From the NCBI GenBank assembly GCA_910585155.1, contig CAJUEC010000041.1, forward strand, positions 1-20,984: 20,984 nucleotides of DNA. Reading direction: 5' to 3'. The position numbers and the translations under genes are program-made. Source of the DNA: an uncultured Oscillospiraceae bacterium (GTDB lineage Bacteria > Bacillota > Clostridia > Oscillospirales > Oscillospiraceae). Below are positions 12,256-20,887 of this stretch, one piece after another. Within the stretch, counting starts at the first letter, position 1. The number at the start of each line of letters is the position of its first letter. Below the pieces are notes generated by a model. The model searched no databases. It was not told the DNA's origin and saw nothing but the letters and a program-made list of their open reading frames with translations.

Positions 12256-13455
12256 ATGGACAAGCTGCAAATGAAGACCCCCCTGGTGGAGATGGACGGG
12301 GACGAGATGACCCGCATTCTCTGGCAGCAGATCAAGGAGGAGCTGCTGGAGCCCTATATTGACCTGAAGACCGAGTACTATGACCTGGGGCTCCCCCACC
12401 GGGAGGAGACCGGCGACCAGGTGACCATCGACGCGGCCCAGGCCAACAAGAAATACGGCGTGGCGGTGAAGTGCGCCACCATCACCCCCAACCAGCAGCG
12501 GGTGGAGGAGTACAAGCTGTCCCAGATGTGGAAGTCCCCCAATGGCACCATCCGGGCCATTCTGGACGGCACTGTGTTTCGCGCCCCCATCATGGTGAAG
12601 GGGCTCAACCCGGTGGTGAAGAACTGGCAGGCCCCCATCACCATCGCCCGCCACGCCTTCGGAGACGTGTACAAGGCCGCCGAGCTCAAGGTCCCCGGCC
12701 CCGGCAGGGCGGAGCTGGTGTTCACCGCCGACGACGGCACGCAGCAGCGCCAGACCATCCACCAATTTGACGGCCCCGGGGTGCTCCAGGGGCAGTTCAA
12801 CCTGGAGGGGTCCATCGCCTCCTTCGCCCGCTCCTGCTTCCAATTCGCCCTGGACACGCGCCAGGACCTGTGGTTCTCCACCAAGGACACCATCTCCAAG
12901 CAGTACGACCACACCTTTAAGGACATCTTCGCGGAGATCTACCAGAAGGAGTACAGGGAGAGATTTGAGCAGGCGGGCATCACCTATTTCTACACCCTCA
13001 TTGATGACGCGGTGGCCCGGGTGATCCGCTCCAAGGGGGGCTTCATCTGGGCCTGCAAGAACTACGACGGCGACGTGATGAGCGACATGGTTTCCACCGC
13101 CTTCGGCTCCCTGGCCATGATGACCTCCGTGCTGGTGTCCCCCGAGGGCAATTACGAGTACGAGGCCGCCCACGGCACGGTCACCCAGCACTACTACCGC
13201 CACCTGAAGGGGGAGCAGGTGTCCACCAACCCCATGGCCACCCTGTTCGCCTGGACGGGGGCGCTGGCCAAGCGGGGAGAGCTGGACGGCCTGCCTGAGC
13301 TGACCGCCTTTGCCCATAAGCTGGAGAAGGCGGCGGTTGATACCATTGAGAGCGGCGTGATGACCGGCGACCTGGTGGGCCTGTGGGAGGGGGAGGCCCC
13401 CGCCTGCAAGGTGACGGGGCTGGAGTTCCTCCGGGCCATCCGGGAGAGGCTGTGA
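12256..13455 (+). CDS. icd: Isocitrate dehydrogenase (NADP+), eukaryotic-type
   Basis: 399 residues, cytoplasmic. It converts isocitrate to 2-oxoglutarate with CO2 and NADPH, the step that supplies the glutamate skeleton. The sequence follows the homodimeric 'eukaryotic-like' NADP-IDH class throughout: VEMDGDEMTRI near the start, VKCATITPNQQRVEEY, MWKSPNGTIRAILDGTVFR, RHAFGDVYK, the catalytic region DDAVARVIRSKGGFIWACKN with YDGDVMSD, and EAAHGTVTQHY near the end. Length is normal and no key block is missing. The start at 12256 follows AAAGGAGA at a rather long spacing of about 10. It is monocistronic: the upstream terminator lies at 12202-12233, and its own terminator appears to be at 13654, now about 200 bases downstream of the stop because of an insertion. 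Confidence 0.96.
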   Translation: MDKLQMKTPLVEMDGDEMTRILWQQIKEELLEPYIDLKTEYYDLGLPHREETGDQVTIDAAQANKKYGVAVKCATITPNQQRVEEYKLSQMWKSPNGTIRAILDGTVFRAPIMVKGLNPVVKNWQAPITIARHAFGDVYKAAELKVPGPGRAELVFTADDGTQQRQTIHQFDGPGVLQGQFNLEGSIASFARSCFQFALDTRQDLWFSTKDTISKQYDHTFKDIFAEIYQKEYRERFEQAGITYFYTLIDDAVARVIRSKGGFIWACKNYDGDVMSDMVSTAFGSLAMMTSVLVSPEGNYEYEAAHGTVTQHYYRHLKGEQVSTNPMATLFAWTGALAKRGELDGLPELTAFAHKLEKAAVDTIESGVMTGDLVGLWEGEAPACKVTGLEFLRAIRERL

Positions 13456-13488
13456 GTTCCCTTGCCGGAATCACTGTGTGTAGTGTAA

Positions 13489-13649
13489 GAAGCTGTACCG
13501 ATAGCCGAAGTGTTCCAATTCGCGAGGCAAAATTGCCGATGGCAAGGCAAAAAATCGCGGGGATACTTTGTGTATTTCAAGATTTTTTAACGTGGCTCAT
13601 CGGCGATTTTGGCCGCGAAGAGGTATGCTGAGGCTATTGGTACAGGTTC
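13489..13649. mobile_element. 161-bp palindromic MITE-like element with TAA target duplication
   Basis: The ends are inverted copies, GAAGCTGTACCGATAGCC at the left and its near-complement at the right (16 of 18 match), flanked on both sides by TAA (13486-13488 and 13650-13652). A second imperfect inverted repeat lies inside (13521-13541 with 13598-13617) and an inner A6/T6 pair (13549-13556 with 13581-13588), so most of the unit could fold on itself. There is no transposase or credible gene inside. It sits between the icd stop and a strong hairpin terminator, as expected if it inserted into the icd trailer. Confidence 0.6.
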
Positions 13650-13653
13650 TAAG

Positions 13654-13692
13654 ACGAGACCCGCACCGAGCAAACGGTGCGGGTCTCGTTTT
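13654..13692 (+). terminator. Strong terminator between convergent icd and the ClpE-type gene
   Basis: A 15-base perfect stem (13654-13668 with 13675-13689), loop AGCAAA and TTTT at 13689-13692. It lies between genes that face each other, so it probably serves icd and may also stop leftward transcripts from the Clp gene, although the minus-strand U-run is poor. Confidence 0.88.
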
Positions 13693-13745
13693 GTCTGTAT
13701 TCAAATTGTGCCGCTGCCGGCGGATAAGAGCTCTTTTTGTCCGGC

Positions 13746-16301
13746 TCAATCGGTGGTGATGTTCAGCTGCTCGCCGTCGGCGGACAGGCTGATCGCGGTG
13801 ATGGGCTGGGCGTACCGCTGGATGAGCTTGGCGGCGACGGGGTCCTCCAGGTCCTTTTGAATCTGGCGGCGGAGGTTCCGGGCCCCGTAGGCGGCGGAAT
13901 AGGACTTCTTTACCAGATAGTCAAGCACGCTCTCATCGTAGGAAAAGGCGATGCCCTTGTCCTTCATCACCCCGTCCAGCTCGGCCAGCATGATCCGGGC
14001 GATGGCCTTGAAGCTGTCCTCGGTGAGCTGGTTGAAGTAGACGATTTCGTCCACCCGGTTGATAAACTCCGGCCGCAGGAAGGTCTCCAGCCCCTTCATG
14101 GCCTTCTCCTTCCCCAGCTCGTTGGAGGAGCGGTCAAAGCCCAGGGAGCCGCCCTTTTTGTCACTTCCGGCGTTGGAGGTCATGACGATGACGGTGTTCT
14201 CGAAGTTGACCACCTTGCCGTGGGCGTCGGAGATATGGCCGTCGTCCAGAATCTGGAGCAGTACGTTGAGCACGTCGGGGTGGGCCTTCTCGATCTCGTC
14301 GAAGAGGACCACGGTGTACGGCTTGCGGCGGATCTTCTCAGTGAGCTGGCCCGCGTCGTCGTAGCCCACGTACCCCGGGGGGGAGCCGATGATCCGGGAG
14401 ACGGAGTGCTTCTCCATGAACTCGCTCATGTCCAGCCGGATGAGGGATTCAGGGGAGGAGAACAGGTCGGTGGCCAGCTGCTTGACCAGCTCCGTCTTGC
14501 CCACGCCGGTGGAGCCCACGAAGATGAAGCTCACCGGCTTGTGCTTGGCGGATATGCCCACCCGCCCCCGGCGGATGGCGTTGGACACCGCGTTGACCGC
14601 GTCGTCCTGGCCCACGATGTGCTTCTTCAAGCGCTGGTCCAGGTGGGCCAGCCGCTCAAATTCCTGCTCCTGGATGGAGGTGGCGGGAATCTTGGTCCAC
14701 AGCTCGATGACCCGGGCCAGATGGGCGGCGGTCAGCGGGGGGTTCCCCTTGGCGGCCAGGGCCTCCCGCTCCCCGGTGAGCTGGGCCTGACGGCTCTTCA
14801 GCTCGGCCAGCCGCTGGTACGCCTTGTCGTTGGCGGCGGTCTGCACCGCCTGCTTCTCGGCGGTGACGGCGGCCAGCTTCTCCTGGAGCTCGGCGATCTG
14901 CTTTCTCCGCCCGTCCTGCCGCTCCTGGAAGGCGGGGTCGTCCCGGTTGGGGGCCTCGGAATCGTCCCGGCTCACCGCCATCTCCAGGGTGTCCCGCTGG
15001 CGCTGGAGGCGCTGCTCCTGCTTTTGCAGGTCCTGGAGCTTGGGGTCGTTCTGGGCCCCGGTGGAGGCCAGAACCACCTCCATCTCCTTGGCGTAGTCGG
15101 CCAGCTCCTTGTCGATCTCTGCCAGCCGGGCCAGCTCCTTGTTGTGGAGGTTCACGTCGGAGGAGGCCTCGTCGATGAGGTCGATGGCCTTGTCGGGCAG
15201 GTAGCGGTCGGTGATGTACCGCTCGCTCATCACCACCGCCTGCCGGCAGATGTCGGGGCTGATGGTCACGTGGTGGAAGGACTCGTAGTAGGGGGCGATG
15301 CCCTTCAAAATCTCCACCGAGTCGTCAATGGAGGGCTCATCCACCACGACGGGCTGGAAGCGCCGCTCCAGGGCGGAGTCCTTCTCGATGTACTTGCGGT
15401 ACTCGGTGAGGGTGGTGGCGCCGATCACCTGGATCTCCCCCCGGCTCAGGGCGGGCTTGAGGATATTGGCGGCGTTCATGGAGCCCTCCGCGTCCCCCGC
15501 GCCCACGATGGAGTGGACCTCGTCGATGACCAGGATGATGTTGCCCAGCTTCTTCACCTCGTCGATGAGGCCCTTCATGCGGCTCTCAAACTGGCCGCGG
15601 AACTGGGTTCCCGCCACCAGGGCGGTGAGGTCCAGCAGGTAGACCTCCTTGTCCAGCAGCTTATAGGGCACGTCCCGGTCGAAGATGCGCTGGGCCAGCC
15701 CCTCGGCGATGGCGGTTTTGCCCACGCCGGGGTCCCCGATGAGGCAGGGGTTGTTCTTCTGCCGGCGGTTCAGGATCTGGATGGTGCGCTCGATTTCACT
15801 GGCGCGGCCCACGATGCGGTCCAGCTTGCCCTCCTGGGCCTTGCGGGTGAGGGAGATGCAGTAGTTTTCCAGGAATTTGCGCTTCTGGCCCCGCTCAGAC
15901 TTGGCGGGGGTCTTGTCCTCCCGGGCGGCTCCCCCCCGCTGGGTGGGGTCCCGGTCGGGGGCGCTGTCCGACTGGCCGCCGAACAGCTTGTTTAGGAAGG
16001 GGAAGGTGGCAGTGCGGCCCTCGTCCTCCTCGCCGTCGCCCTCGCCGCTGTCCTCAGAGGGTCCGGCCAGGCCGTCCGGCTCCTCCGCGCCGCCGAAGGC
16101 GGACATCATCTCGGTGGAGATGGACTCCAGATCCTCATCAGAAATGCCCATCTTCTTCATCATGTCGTCCACCGGCTTGATGCCCAGCTCGCGGGCGCAT
16201 TTCAGGCAGAGACCCTCGTTTTTGGTCTCGTTATTTTCGATTTTGGTGATAAAGATCACCGCCACGTTTTTGTGGCAGCGGGTGCAGAGAGTAGGACGCA
16301 T
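13746..16301 (-). CDS. clpE: ClpE-type AAA+ ATPase, Clp protease ATP-binding subunit
   Basis: 851 residues. An N-terminal zinc-finger motif with CxxC at Cys6/Cys9 and Cys32/Cys35 replaces the usual Clp N domain and is the hallmark of ClpE. An acidic linker follows (about 72-95). The first AAA+ domain has GDPGVGKT (189-196) and VIDE (Asp260/Glu261). A long charged coiled-coil middle region spans about 385-515. The second AAA+ domain has GSTGVGKT (596-603), pore loop GYVGYD (643-648) and FDE (Asp668/Glu669). Leu720-Gly721-Phe722 matches the tripeptide that docks on ClpP, so the protein should unfold substrates for ClpP. AAAGGAG lies just upstream of the ATG. No CtsR box is obvious. It is at the far end of the leftward cluster but has its own likely promoter. 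Confidence 0.92.
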   Translation of the reverse strand: MRPTLCTRCHKNVAVIFITKIENNETKNEGLCLKCARELGIKPVDDMMKKMGISDEDLESISTEMMSAFGGAEEPDGLAGPSEDSGEGDGEEDEGRTATFPFLNKLFGGQSDSAPDRDPTQRGGAAREDKTPAKSERGQKRKFLENYCISLTRKAQEGKLDRIVGRASEIERTIQILNRRQKNNPCLIGDPGVGKTAIAEGLAQRIFDRDVPYKLLDKEVYLLDLTALVAGTQFRGQFESRMKGLIDEVKKLGNIILVIDEVHSIVGAGDAEGSMNAANILKPALSRGEIQVIGATTLTEYRKYIEKDSALERRFQPVVVDEPSIDDSVEILKGIAPYYESFHHVTISPDICRQAVVMSERYITDRYLPDKAIDLIDEASSDVNLHNKELARLAEIDKELADYAKEMEVVLASTGAQNDPKLQDLQKQEQRLQRQRDTLEMAVSRDDSEAPNRDDPAFQERQDGRRKQIAELQEKLAAVTAEKQAVQTAANDKAYQRLAELKSRQAQLTGEREALAAKGNPPLTAAHLARVIELWTKIPATSIQEQEFERLAHLDQRLKKHIVGQDDAVNAVSNAIRRGRVGISAKHKPVSFIFVGSTGVGKTELVKQLATDLFSSPESLIRLDMSEFMEKHSVSRIIGSPPGYVGYDDAGQLTEKIRRKPYTVVLFDEIEKAHPDVLNVLLQILDDGHISDAHGKVVNFENTVIVMTSNAGSDKKGGSLGFDRSSNELGKEKAMKGLETFLRPEFINRVDEIVYFNQLTEDSFKAIARIMLAELDGVMKDKGIAFSYDESVLDYLVKKSYSAAYGARNLRRQIQKDLEDPVAAKLIQRYAQPITAISLSADGEQLNITTD

Positions 16302-16379
16302 GGTGTCGCTCCTTTCAGGGAGAGGCCGGAGACCGCCGCCGGCCCCCCGCCCTCACGCTGTTATTTGCAGTTTGGCAGT

Positions 16380-16407
16380 ACCATATCAGATAAATATGAA
16401 CATGTCA
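16380..16407 (-). promoter_or_regulatory. Probable promoter of the ClpE-type gene
   Basis: On the minus strand, TGACAT (16402-16407) and TATGGT (16380-16385) are 16 bases apart, with TGA before the -10 as an extended element. The interval 16302-16463 is the most AT-rich part of the cluster and contains no terminator behind the CvpA-like gene. Confidence 0.45.
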
Positions 16408-16463
16408 TGAATTTTAGAGTGGTAATTTTGCGGTGGGCAGGGAAATCCTCGGGTGGGGCGGCG

Positions 16464-17144
16464 CTAGACAGGCAGGTTGTCCAGCAGCTCGCCCAGACGC
16501 TGGACGGTGAACAGGGAGAGGAGGGGCGTCTCAGGGGGGCTGGGCACCAGTCCGGCCAGCTGCCCCAGCCACACCAGCACCACGGTGAGCAGCACGCCTT
16601 TGACCAGCCCCACCAGCAGCCCCCCCGCCGTGTTCACCTGGGACAGAATGGGCAGCTGGAAGGCCAGATCCAGGGCATGGCTGAGCAAGAACCAGATCAG
16701 CAGCACCCCCAGAAAGACCAGGGCGAACAGCAACGCCCGGGCAATCCCAAGGGACAGGTAGGAGGCCAGGGAGTCCAGGGGGGTGAAGGCCTCGTTATCA
16801 GGCAGCTTCTGGCCGGCCGCGGCCTGCTCCAGGAACTGGTCAAAGCCCTCGAACAGCCCCTTCTCCTGGATGGAGCGCACCAACTCCTCCACGGTGTAGG
16901 TCCCCAGCTCCGCGTCTGGGAGGGAGGGCTCCGCGTCCGCCCCCCGGACGGTCTGGACCACGATGGGGCGCAGGATGTTGCCCACCGGGACGCAGAACCG
17001 CTCCGACAGGAACTGGGCGGCGAAGAAGGCCACGAATACCGCCGCCAGCCCGCACAGCGAGAGAATCAGCCCCTTGGAGGCGCCCCGCCAGGCAAACAGG
17101 GCCAGCAGGGCCACGATCAAAAGATCAAAGACATACTTCTCCAT
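16464..17144 (-). CDS. CvpA family membrane protein
   Basis: 226 residues with four hydrophobic segments (about 5-20, 27-46, 133-155 and 166-195). Between the second and third is a ~80-residue extracytoplasmic loop. The opening (FDLLIVALLALFAWRGASKGLILSL) and the NTAGGLLVGLVKGVLL helix are the typical CvpA fold. The name comes from colicin V production in E. coli; in Firmicutes the biochemical role is unsettled. AGGAA sites precede the ATG. It follows the DUF5711 gene after 46 bases, in one leftward cluster with truA and the ECF genes. No terminator is visible after it, so readthrough into the ClpE-type gene is possible. Confidence 0.85.
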   Translation of the reverse strand: MEKYVFDLLIVALLALFAWRGASKGLILSLCGLAAVFVAFFAAQFLSERFCVPVGNILRPIVVQTVRGADAEPSLPDAELGTYTVEELVRSIQEKGLFEGFDQFLEQAAAGQKLPDNEAFTPLDSLASYLSLGIARALLFALVFLGVLLIWFLLSHALDLAFQLPILSQVNTAGGLLVGLVKGVLLTVVLVWLGQLAGLVPSPPETPLLSLFTVQRLGELLDNLPV

Positions 17145-17190
17145 AAATAGTTCCTCCCCACGCCCTGCGTGGACCGATGGGACGGGCCCA

Positions 17191-18414
17191 TCAGGGAATG
17201 TAGAACCCGGCGCTGTCCGCCGAGATCAGGATGGCGGAGCCGTCCGCCATGAGCAGCACCACCCGGGCGCCCTGAGTGCCCTCCAGGGTGGCGTACAGCT
17301 CCAGCTGATCGGTGTAGATGTCCAGCCGGTCGCCGGTGAGGACGGCCAGATACCGTCCCGCAGCGGAGATGGACATCACCTGCTCATTGAGCTCCAGGGT
17401 GCGGCGCTGGCCCTGGCTGTCCACCACCCACAGCTCCGCCTGACTGCCCGCCCGGTATTTGCCCAGCAGGGCGGCGGCAAAGCCGTCTCCGCTGAGGGTG
17501 TACCGCCGCAAGTGCTTGTCCGCCCAGCTCACGCCCACGGACTGGCCGGTGTGGTCGGTGACGGTGATGCCCCGGTCCCCCAGCGTCCACAGGCTGGAGG
17601 CGGTGTGCCGTGTTTCCAGCACCACCACGCCCCCCAGGGGAAGGGAGAGGTCGGGCTGGTAGCTGCCGCTGGAGTAGTTCATGTCGTACAGCTCCAGGTT
17701 GGTGGAAAAGGCCCCCCCCGACTGGCCCACGGTGAGGATGGCCAGGGTGTGCCCGTCGTCGGACAAGGCGGCGTCCATCACAAAGGCGGAGGTGAGGTTG
17801 GCGCTCATCACAGGGGTGTAGGAGGCGTTGTACACCGTCACGGACCCCCGGTAGCCGCTGGACTGGGTGACCACGGTGAGCTGGCCGTTTCTGTTCAGCC
17901 GGGCGGACAGGATGGAGTCCAGCCCCTCCGCCGACCACACCAGGGCCCGCTGGCCCAAGATATACAGGGAGGAGCCCCCTGCGTCGTACACCACGGCCAG
18001 CGAGCCGTTGGTGTTCACCACCGGGCTGTCCATGCTTACGGGCTGATTGATGTACTGGGTGCCGCTGCCGGAGTACAGGGCGATGGTGTTGCGGGAGCAC
18101 ACCAGCAGGTCCCCGTCCAACACGGCAAAGGTGTCGGTGAGCTCGCCGCCGTAGGTGAAGGACTCCGCCCGGCCGCTGTCGCCCCGGGTGAGGGAGCGGT
18201 AGGTGAACCAGCGCTTCACGCTGTCCAGGTTGAAGCTGTCCCGAAAGGCCACCGCCGCCGTCAGCACCAGGGCCACCGTCAGCACCACCAGGGTGGCCGC
18301 CGCCCGCATCAGGAACCGGGGCAGCTTCGGTTTTGGCGGGGGAGGGGGCTCGGGCTGCTTGGAGTTCAGCAAAATTGGCTGAATGTTTGATTGTTTTCGG
18401 CTATGCTCTTCCAT
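17191..18414 (-). CDS. DUF5711 family membrane-anchored beta-propeller-like protein
   Basis: 407 residues. A ~33-residue cytoplasmic tail is rich in proline and lysine. One membrane anchor follows (about 36-56), then a ~350-residue external part. That part is built of repeating beta-strand units, with turns such as LDGDLLVCSRNTIALYSGSG, DDGHTLAILTVG, GDGFAAALLGKY and AAGRYLAVLTGDRLDIYTD, as in WD40/PQQ-type propellers. It matches DUF5711 as I know it; the function is unknown. It starts 13 bases after the truA stop and is probably translated from the same message, with GGAGCG just upstream of the ATG. Its tight link to the CvpA-like gene suggests a shared envelope role, which is inference. Confidence 0.75.
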   Translation of the reverse strand: MEEHSRKQSNIQPILLNSKQPEPPPPPKPKLPRFLMRAAATLVVLTVALVLTAAVAFRDSFNLDSVKRWFTYRSLTRGDSGRAESFTYGGELTDTFAVLDGDLLVCSRNTIALYSGSGTQYINQPVSMDSPVVNTNGSLAVVYDAGGSSLYILGQRALVWSAEGLDSILSARLNRNGQLTVVTQSSGYRGSVTVYNASYTPVMSANLTSAFVMDAALSDDGHTLAILTVGQSGGAFSTNLELYDMNYSSGSYQPDLSLPLGGVVVLETRHTASSLWTLGDRGITVTDHTGQSVGVSWADKHLRRYTLSGDGFAAALLGKYRAGSQAELWVVDSQGQRRTLELNEQVMSISAAGRYLAVLTGDRLDIYTDQLELYATLEGTQGARVVLLMADGSAILISADSAGFYIP

Positions 18415-18427
18415 AATCGCTCCGTTG

Positions 18428-19183
18428 TCACAGCACGTTTTCCCTGTACCACAGGTTGGTCATATACAAACCGTTGGGAGGGGCTGTCGGCCCCGCTAAG
18501 GTCCTGTTTCTTGACGCAAGGATGGCGGGGATCTCCGCCGGGTCCAGCTTGCCCTCGGCGGCGTAGATGCAGGTGCCCACCATGGCCCGCACCATATTGT
18601 AGAGGAAGCCGTCGGCGCACACCCGGCAGTCGATGACGGTGCCGCGGCGTTCAACCTCAAAGTAGTGGACGGTGCGCACGGTGGTGCGGGTCTCGGTGCC
18701 CACCGAGCGGACGGCGGCAAAGTCGTGGGTGCCCACAAACTGGGCCGCAGCCCGGGCCATGACGCCCTCGTCCAGGGGCTTGGGGTAGAACCACACCCGG
18801 TTGACATAAAACGGGTCCCGGATGCGGGAGTTGTAAATCTTATAGGTGTACTCCTTTTTGAGGCAGGAGCCGATGGCGTTGAAGCCGTCGGGCACCTCCG
18901 TGGCCTTGAACACCGAGATGTCGTCGGGCAGCCGGGTGTTCACCGCCAGGGGGAGGCGCTCCGCCGGGATGCCCGAGGTGGTGCGGAAGTTGGCCACGTA
19001 CACCTGGGCGTGGACCCCCGCGTCGGTGCGGCCCGCCCCGGTGACCTTCACCGGGTGGCACACCACGGAGGCCAGGGCCCTTTCCAGGGTTTCCGCCACA
19101 GATACGGCGTTTTTCTGCACCTGCCAGCCGTGGTAGGCGGTGCCGGTGTAGCTCAGCCGCAGGGCGATGTTGCGCTGCTCCAT
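18428..19183 (-). CDS. truA: tRNA pseudouridine(38-40) synthase TruA
   Basis: 251 residues, the normal length. It isomerises uridines 38-40 in the anticodon arm of several tRNAs. The catalytic Asp54 lies in GAGRTDAGVHA. RLSYTGTAYHGWQ at the N-terminus and the VCADGFLYNMVRAMVG block (about 196-211) are both characteristic TruA segments. One base separates it from ecfT, so the genes are translated together. The order ecfA2-ecfT-truA is the standard Firmicute arrangement, normally downstream of ribosomal-protein genes, which would lie to the right of this window. Confidence 0.97.
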   Translation of the reverse strand: MEQRNIALRLSYTGTAYHGWQVQKNAVSVAETLERALASVVCHPVKVTGAGRTDAGVHAQVYVANFRTTSGIPAERLPLAVNTRLPDDISVFKATEVPDGFNAIGSCLKKEYTYKIYNSRIRDPFYVNRVWFYPKPLDEGVMARAAAQFVGTHDFAAVRSVGTETRTTVRTVHYFEVERRGTVIDCRVCADGFLYNMVRAMVGTCIYAAEGKLDPAEIPAILASRNRTLAGPTAPPNGLYMTNLWYRENVL

Positions 19184-19184
19184 G

Positions 19185-19991
19185 TCACAACCCCCAATGT
19201 GCGAGGATGCTGATCAAGACCGCCAGCGCCAGCGTCCCCACCATAAATGCCACATCCCCGGGGCGGTAGTGGAGCTGCTTCATCCGGGTGCGGCCCTCGC
19301 CGCCGTGGTAGCAGCGGCACTCCATGGCGGTGGCCAGCTCGTCCGCCCGCCGGAAGGCGGAGATGAACAGCGGCACCAGCAGGGGGATCAGGGCCTTTGC
19401 CCGCTGGATCAGGCTGCCCGAGTCGAAGTCCGCGCCCCGGGCCTTCTGGGCGGACATGATCTTGTCCGTCTCCTCGATGAGGGTGGGGATGAACCGCAGG
19501 GCGATGGACATCATCATGGACAGCTCGTGGACGGGGACGTGGATTTTTTTCAGCGGCCCCATCAGGCTCTCCAGCCCGTCGGTGAGCTCCAGGGGAGAGG
19601 TGGTGTAGGTGAGCAGGAAGGTGCAGGTGATGAGCATAATGATGCGCACCACCATGAAAAAGGCGTGGAGGATGCCCTCCCGGGTGATGCTGAAGATCCA
19701 GAAGGACACCAGCGGCTCGCCGGGGGTGTAGAAGATGTTGAGCACGGCGGTGAACACCAGGATGAACACCACCGGCTTGAGGCCCCGCACCAGGGCCTTT
19801 GGCTTCACGGTGGACACCTTCACCACCGCCGCCAGCGCCAGCAGCAGCACAGCGTAGGTGACAAACCACTTGCCCAGGAAGAGGGCCACGATGTAGCAGA
19901 TCATGGCCACCAGCTTGGCGCGGGGGTCCAGCCGGTGGATGGGGGAGGACCCGGGGAAGTACTGCCCCAGGGTGATGTCGCGCAGCGCCAT
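19185..19991 (-). CDS. ecfT: Energy-coupling factor transporter transmembrane protein EcfT
   Basis: 268 residues, the scaffold subunit of an ECF transporter. The N-terminus reads ITLGQYFPGSSPIHRLDPRAK, the conserved EcfT start. Four or five membrane segments follow (about 27-60, 72-90, 108-130, and the last at 246-266). The two coupling helices that dock on the ATPases carry the Ala-Arg-Gly motif (184-186, in SAQKARGADF) and a second basic motif at 213-217 (FRRAD, in SAFRRADELATAMECR). It overlaps the ecfA2 stop by one base (TAATG), so translation is coupled. No S component is encoded here, so substrate choice depends on genes elsewhere. Confidence 0.96.
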   Translation of the reverse strand: MALRDITLGQYFPGSSPIHRLDPRAKLVAMICYIVALFLGKWFVTYAVLLLALAAVVKVSTVKPKALVRGLKPVVFILVFTAVLNIFYTPGEPLVSFWIFSITREGILHAFFMVVRIIMLITCTFLLTYTTSPLELTDGLESLMGPLKKIHVPVHELSMMMSIALRFIPTLIEETDKIMSAQKARGADFDSGSLIQRAKALIPLLVPLFISAFRRADELATAMECRCYHGGEGRTRMKQLHYRPGDVAFMVGTLALAVLISILAHWGL

Positions 19992-20887
19992 TACACGCGC
20001 CTCCCTTCGTCAGAACCGGCCTGTCTGCGGGGGGCCCGGTGGAGGGCCGCCAGAATGGCCTCCCGGGCCTGGGGAATGGTATAGACGGAGGGGGATACGT
20101 CCACCCCCATGGACCGCAGCCGGGTGAACACCCTGGTCATGGCGGGCACGCCCAGCCCCATGGCCTCCAGCTCCTCTCCGTGGGTGAAAACCTGCTCGGG
20201 GGGGCCGGAGAAGGGAACGGTCCCTTTGTGGATGACCACCAGCCGCTCCGCCTCCCGGGCCACCTCCTCCATGGAGTGGGACACCAGGATGATGCAGGCG
20301 TTCTTCTCCTGGTGGTAGGTGCGGATGTTGTCCAGAATCCGGGCGGAGCCGGAGGGATCCAGCCCGGCGGTGGGCTCGTCCAGCACCAGCACCTGGGGCT
20401 CCATGGCGATGACGCCGGCGATGGCCACCCGGCGCTTCTGCCCCCCGGACAGGTCGAAGGGGGACTTCTCCAGCACCCCGGGCTCCAGCCCCACGAACCG
20501 GGCGGACTGCTTCACCCGCCGGTCCACCTCGTCGGGGTCCAGCCCCATATTTTTGGGGCCGAAGGCGATGTCCTGGTACACCGTCTCCTCGAAGAGCTGG
20601 TACTCCGGGTACTGGAACACCAGCCCCACCTGGCAGCGGACCTGCCGGGTGCGGTCCTTGGACTCCCAGATGTCTGTGCCGTCAAACAGCACTTCCCCGG
20701 AGGTGGGCTTCAGCAGGCCGTTGAGGTGCTGGATCAGGGTGGATTTCCCCGACCCGGTGCGGCCGATGATGGCCAGGTACTCCCCGGGCTGGGCGGAGAA
20801 ATCCACGCAGTCCAGGGCGGTGTGCTCAAAGGGCGTGCCCCGGCTGTAGGTGTGGGTTAAGTTTTTTGTCTCAATGATAGCGCCCAT
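19991..20887 (-). CDS. ecfA2: Energy-coupling factor transporter ATPase EcfA2
   Basis: 298 residues. Walker A is GRTGSGKST (42-50). The Q-loop region is VFQYPEYQLFEETV. The signature is LSGGQ (146-150), Walker B is VLVLDE (Asp170, Glu171), and the switch His204 is in VSHSME. The TPFEHTALD segment and IQHLNGLLKPTSG after Walker A mark the EcfA2 rather than EcfA1 paralogue. I chose the ATG at 20885-20887, which has AAGGAG seven bases upstream, over a 14-codon longer frame starting at 20929. The partner EcfA1 would be expected upstream, beyond the right edge; the last 97 bases show no coding end for it. It overlaps ecfT by one base. Confidence 0.96.
   Translation of the reverse strand: MGAIIETKNLTHTYSRGTPFEHTALDCVDFSAQPGEYLAIIGRTGSGKSTLIQHLNGLLKPTSGEVLFDGTDIWESKDRTRQVRCQVGLVFQYPEYQLFEETVYQDIAFGPKNMGLDPDEVDRRVKQSARFVGLEPGVLEKSPFDLSGGQKRRVAIAGVIAMEPQVLVLDEPTAGLDPSGSARILDNIRTYHQEKNACIILVSHSMEEVAREAERLVVIHKGTVPFSGPPEQVFTHGEELEAMGLGVPAMTRVFTRLRSMGVDVSPSVYTIPQAREAILAALHRAPRRQAGSDEGRRV

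Noticed and set aside
13383..13759. Short plus-strand frames running through the MITE-like element
   Set aside because: They arise from the inverted-repeat sequence, have no ribosome site and no homologous features.
13737..15995. Long plus-strand open frame (752 codons) opposite the ClpE-type gene
   Set aside because: It mirrors a gene with complete AAA+ motifs, and its product is low-complexity Gly/Leu/Val/His-rich with no recognisable domain. It is an artefact of high GC codon use.
16302..16463. CtsR or CIRCE heat-shock operator before the ClpE-type gene
   Set aside because: I looked for the GGTCAAA direct repeat and for the TTAGCACTC inverted repeat and found neither.
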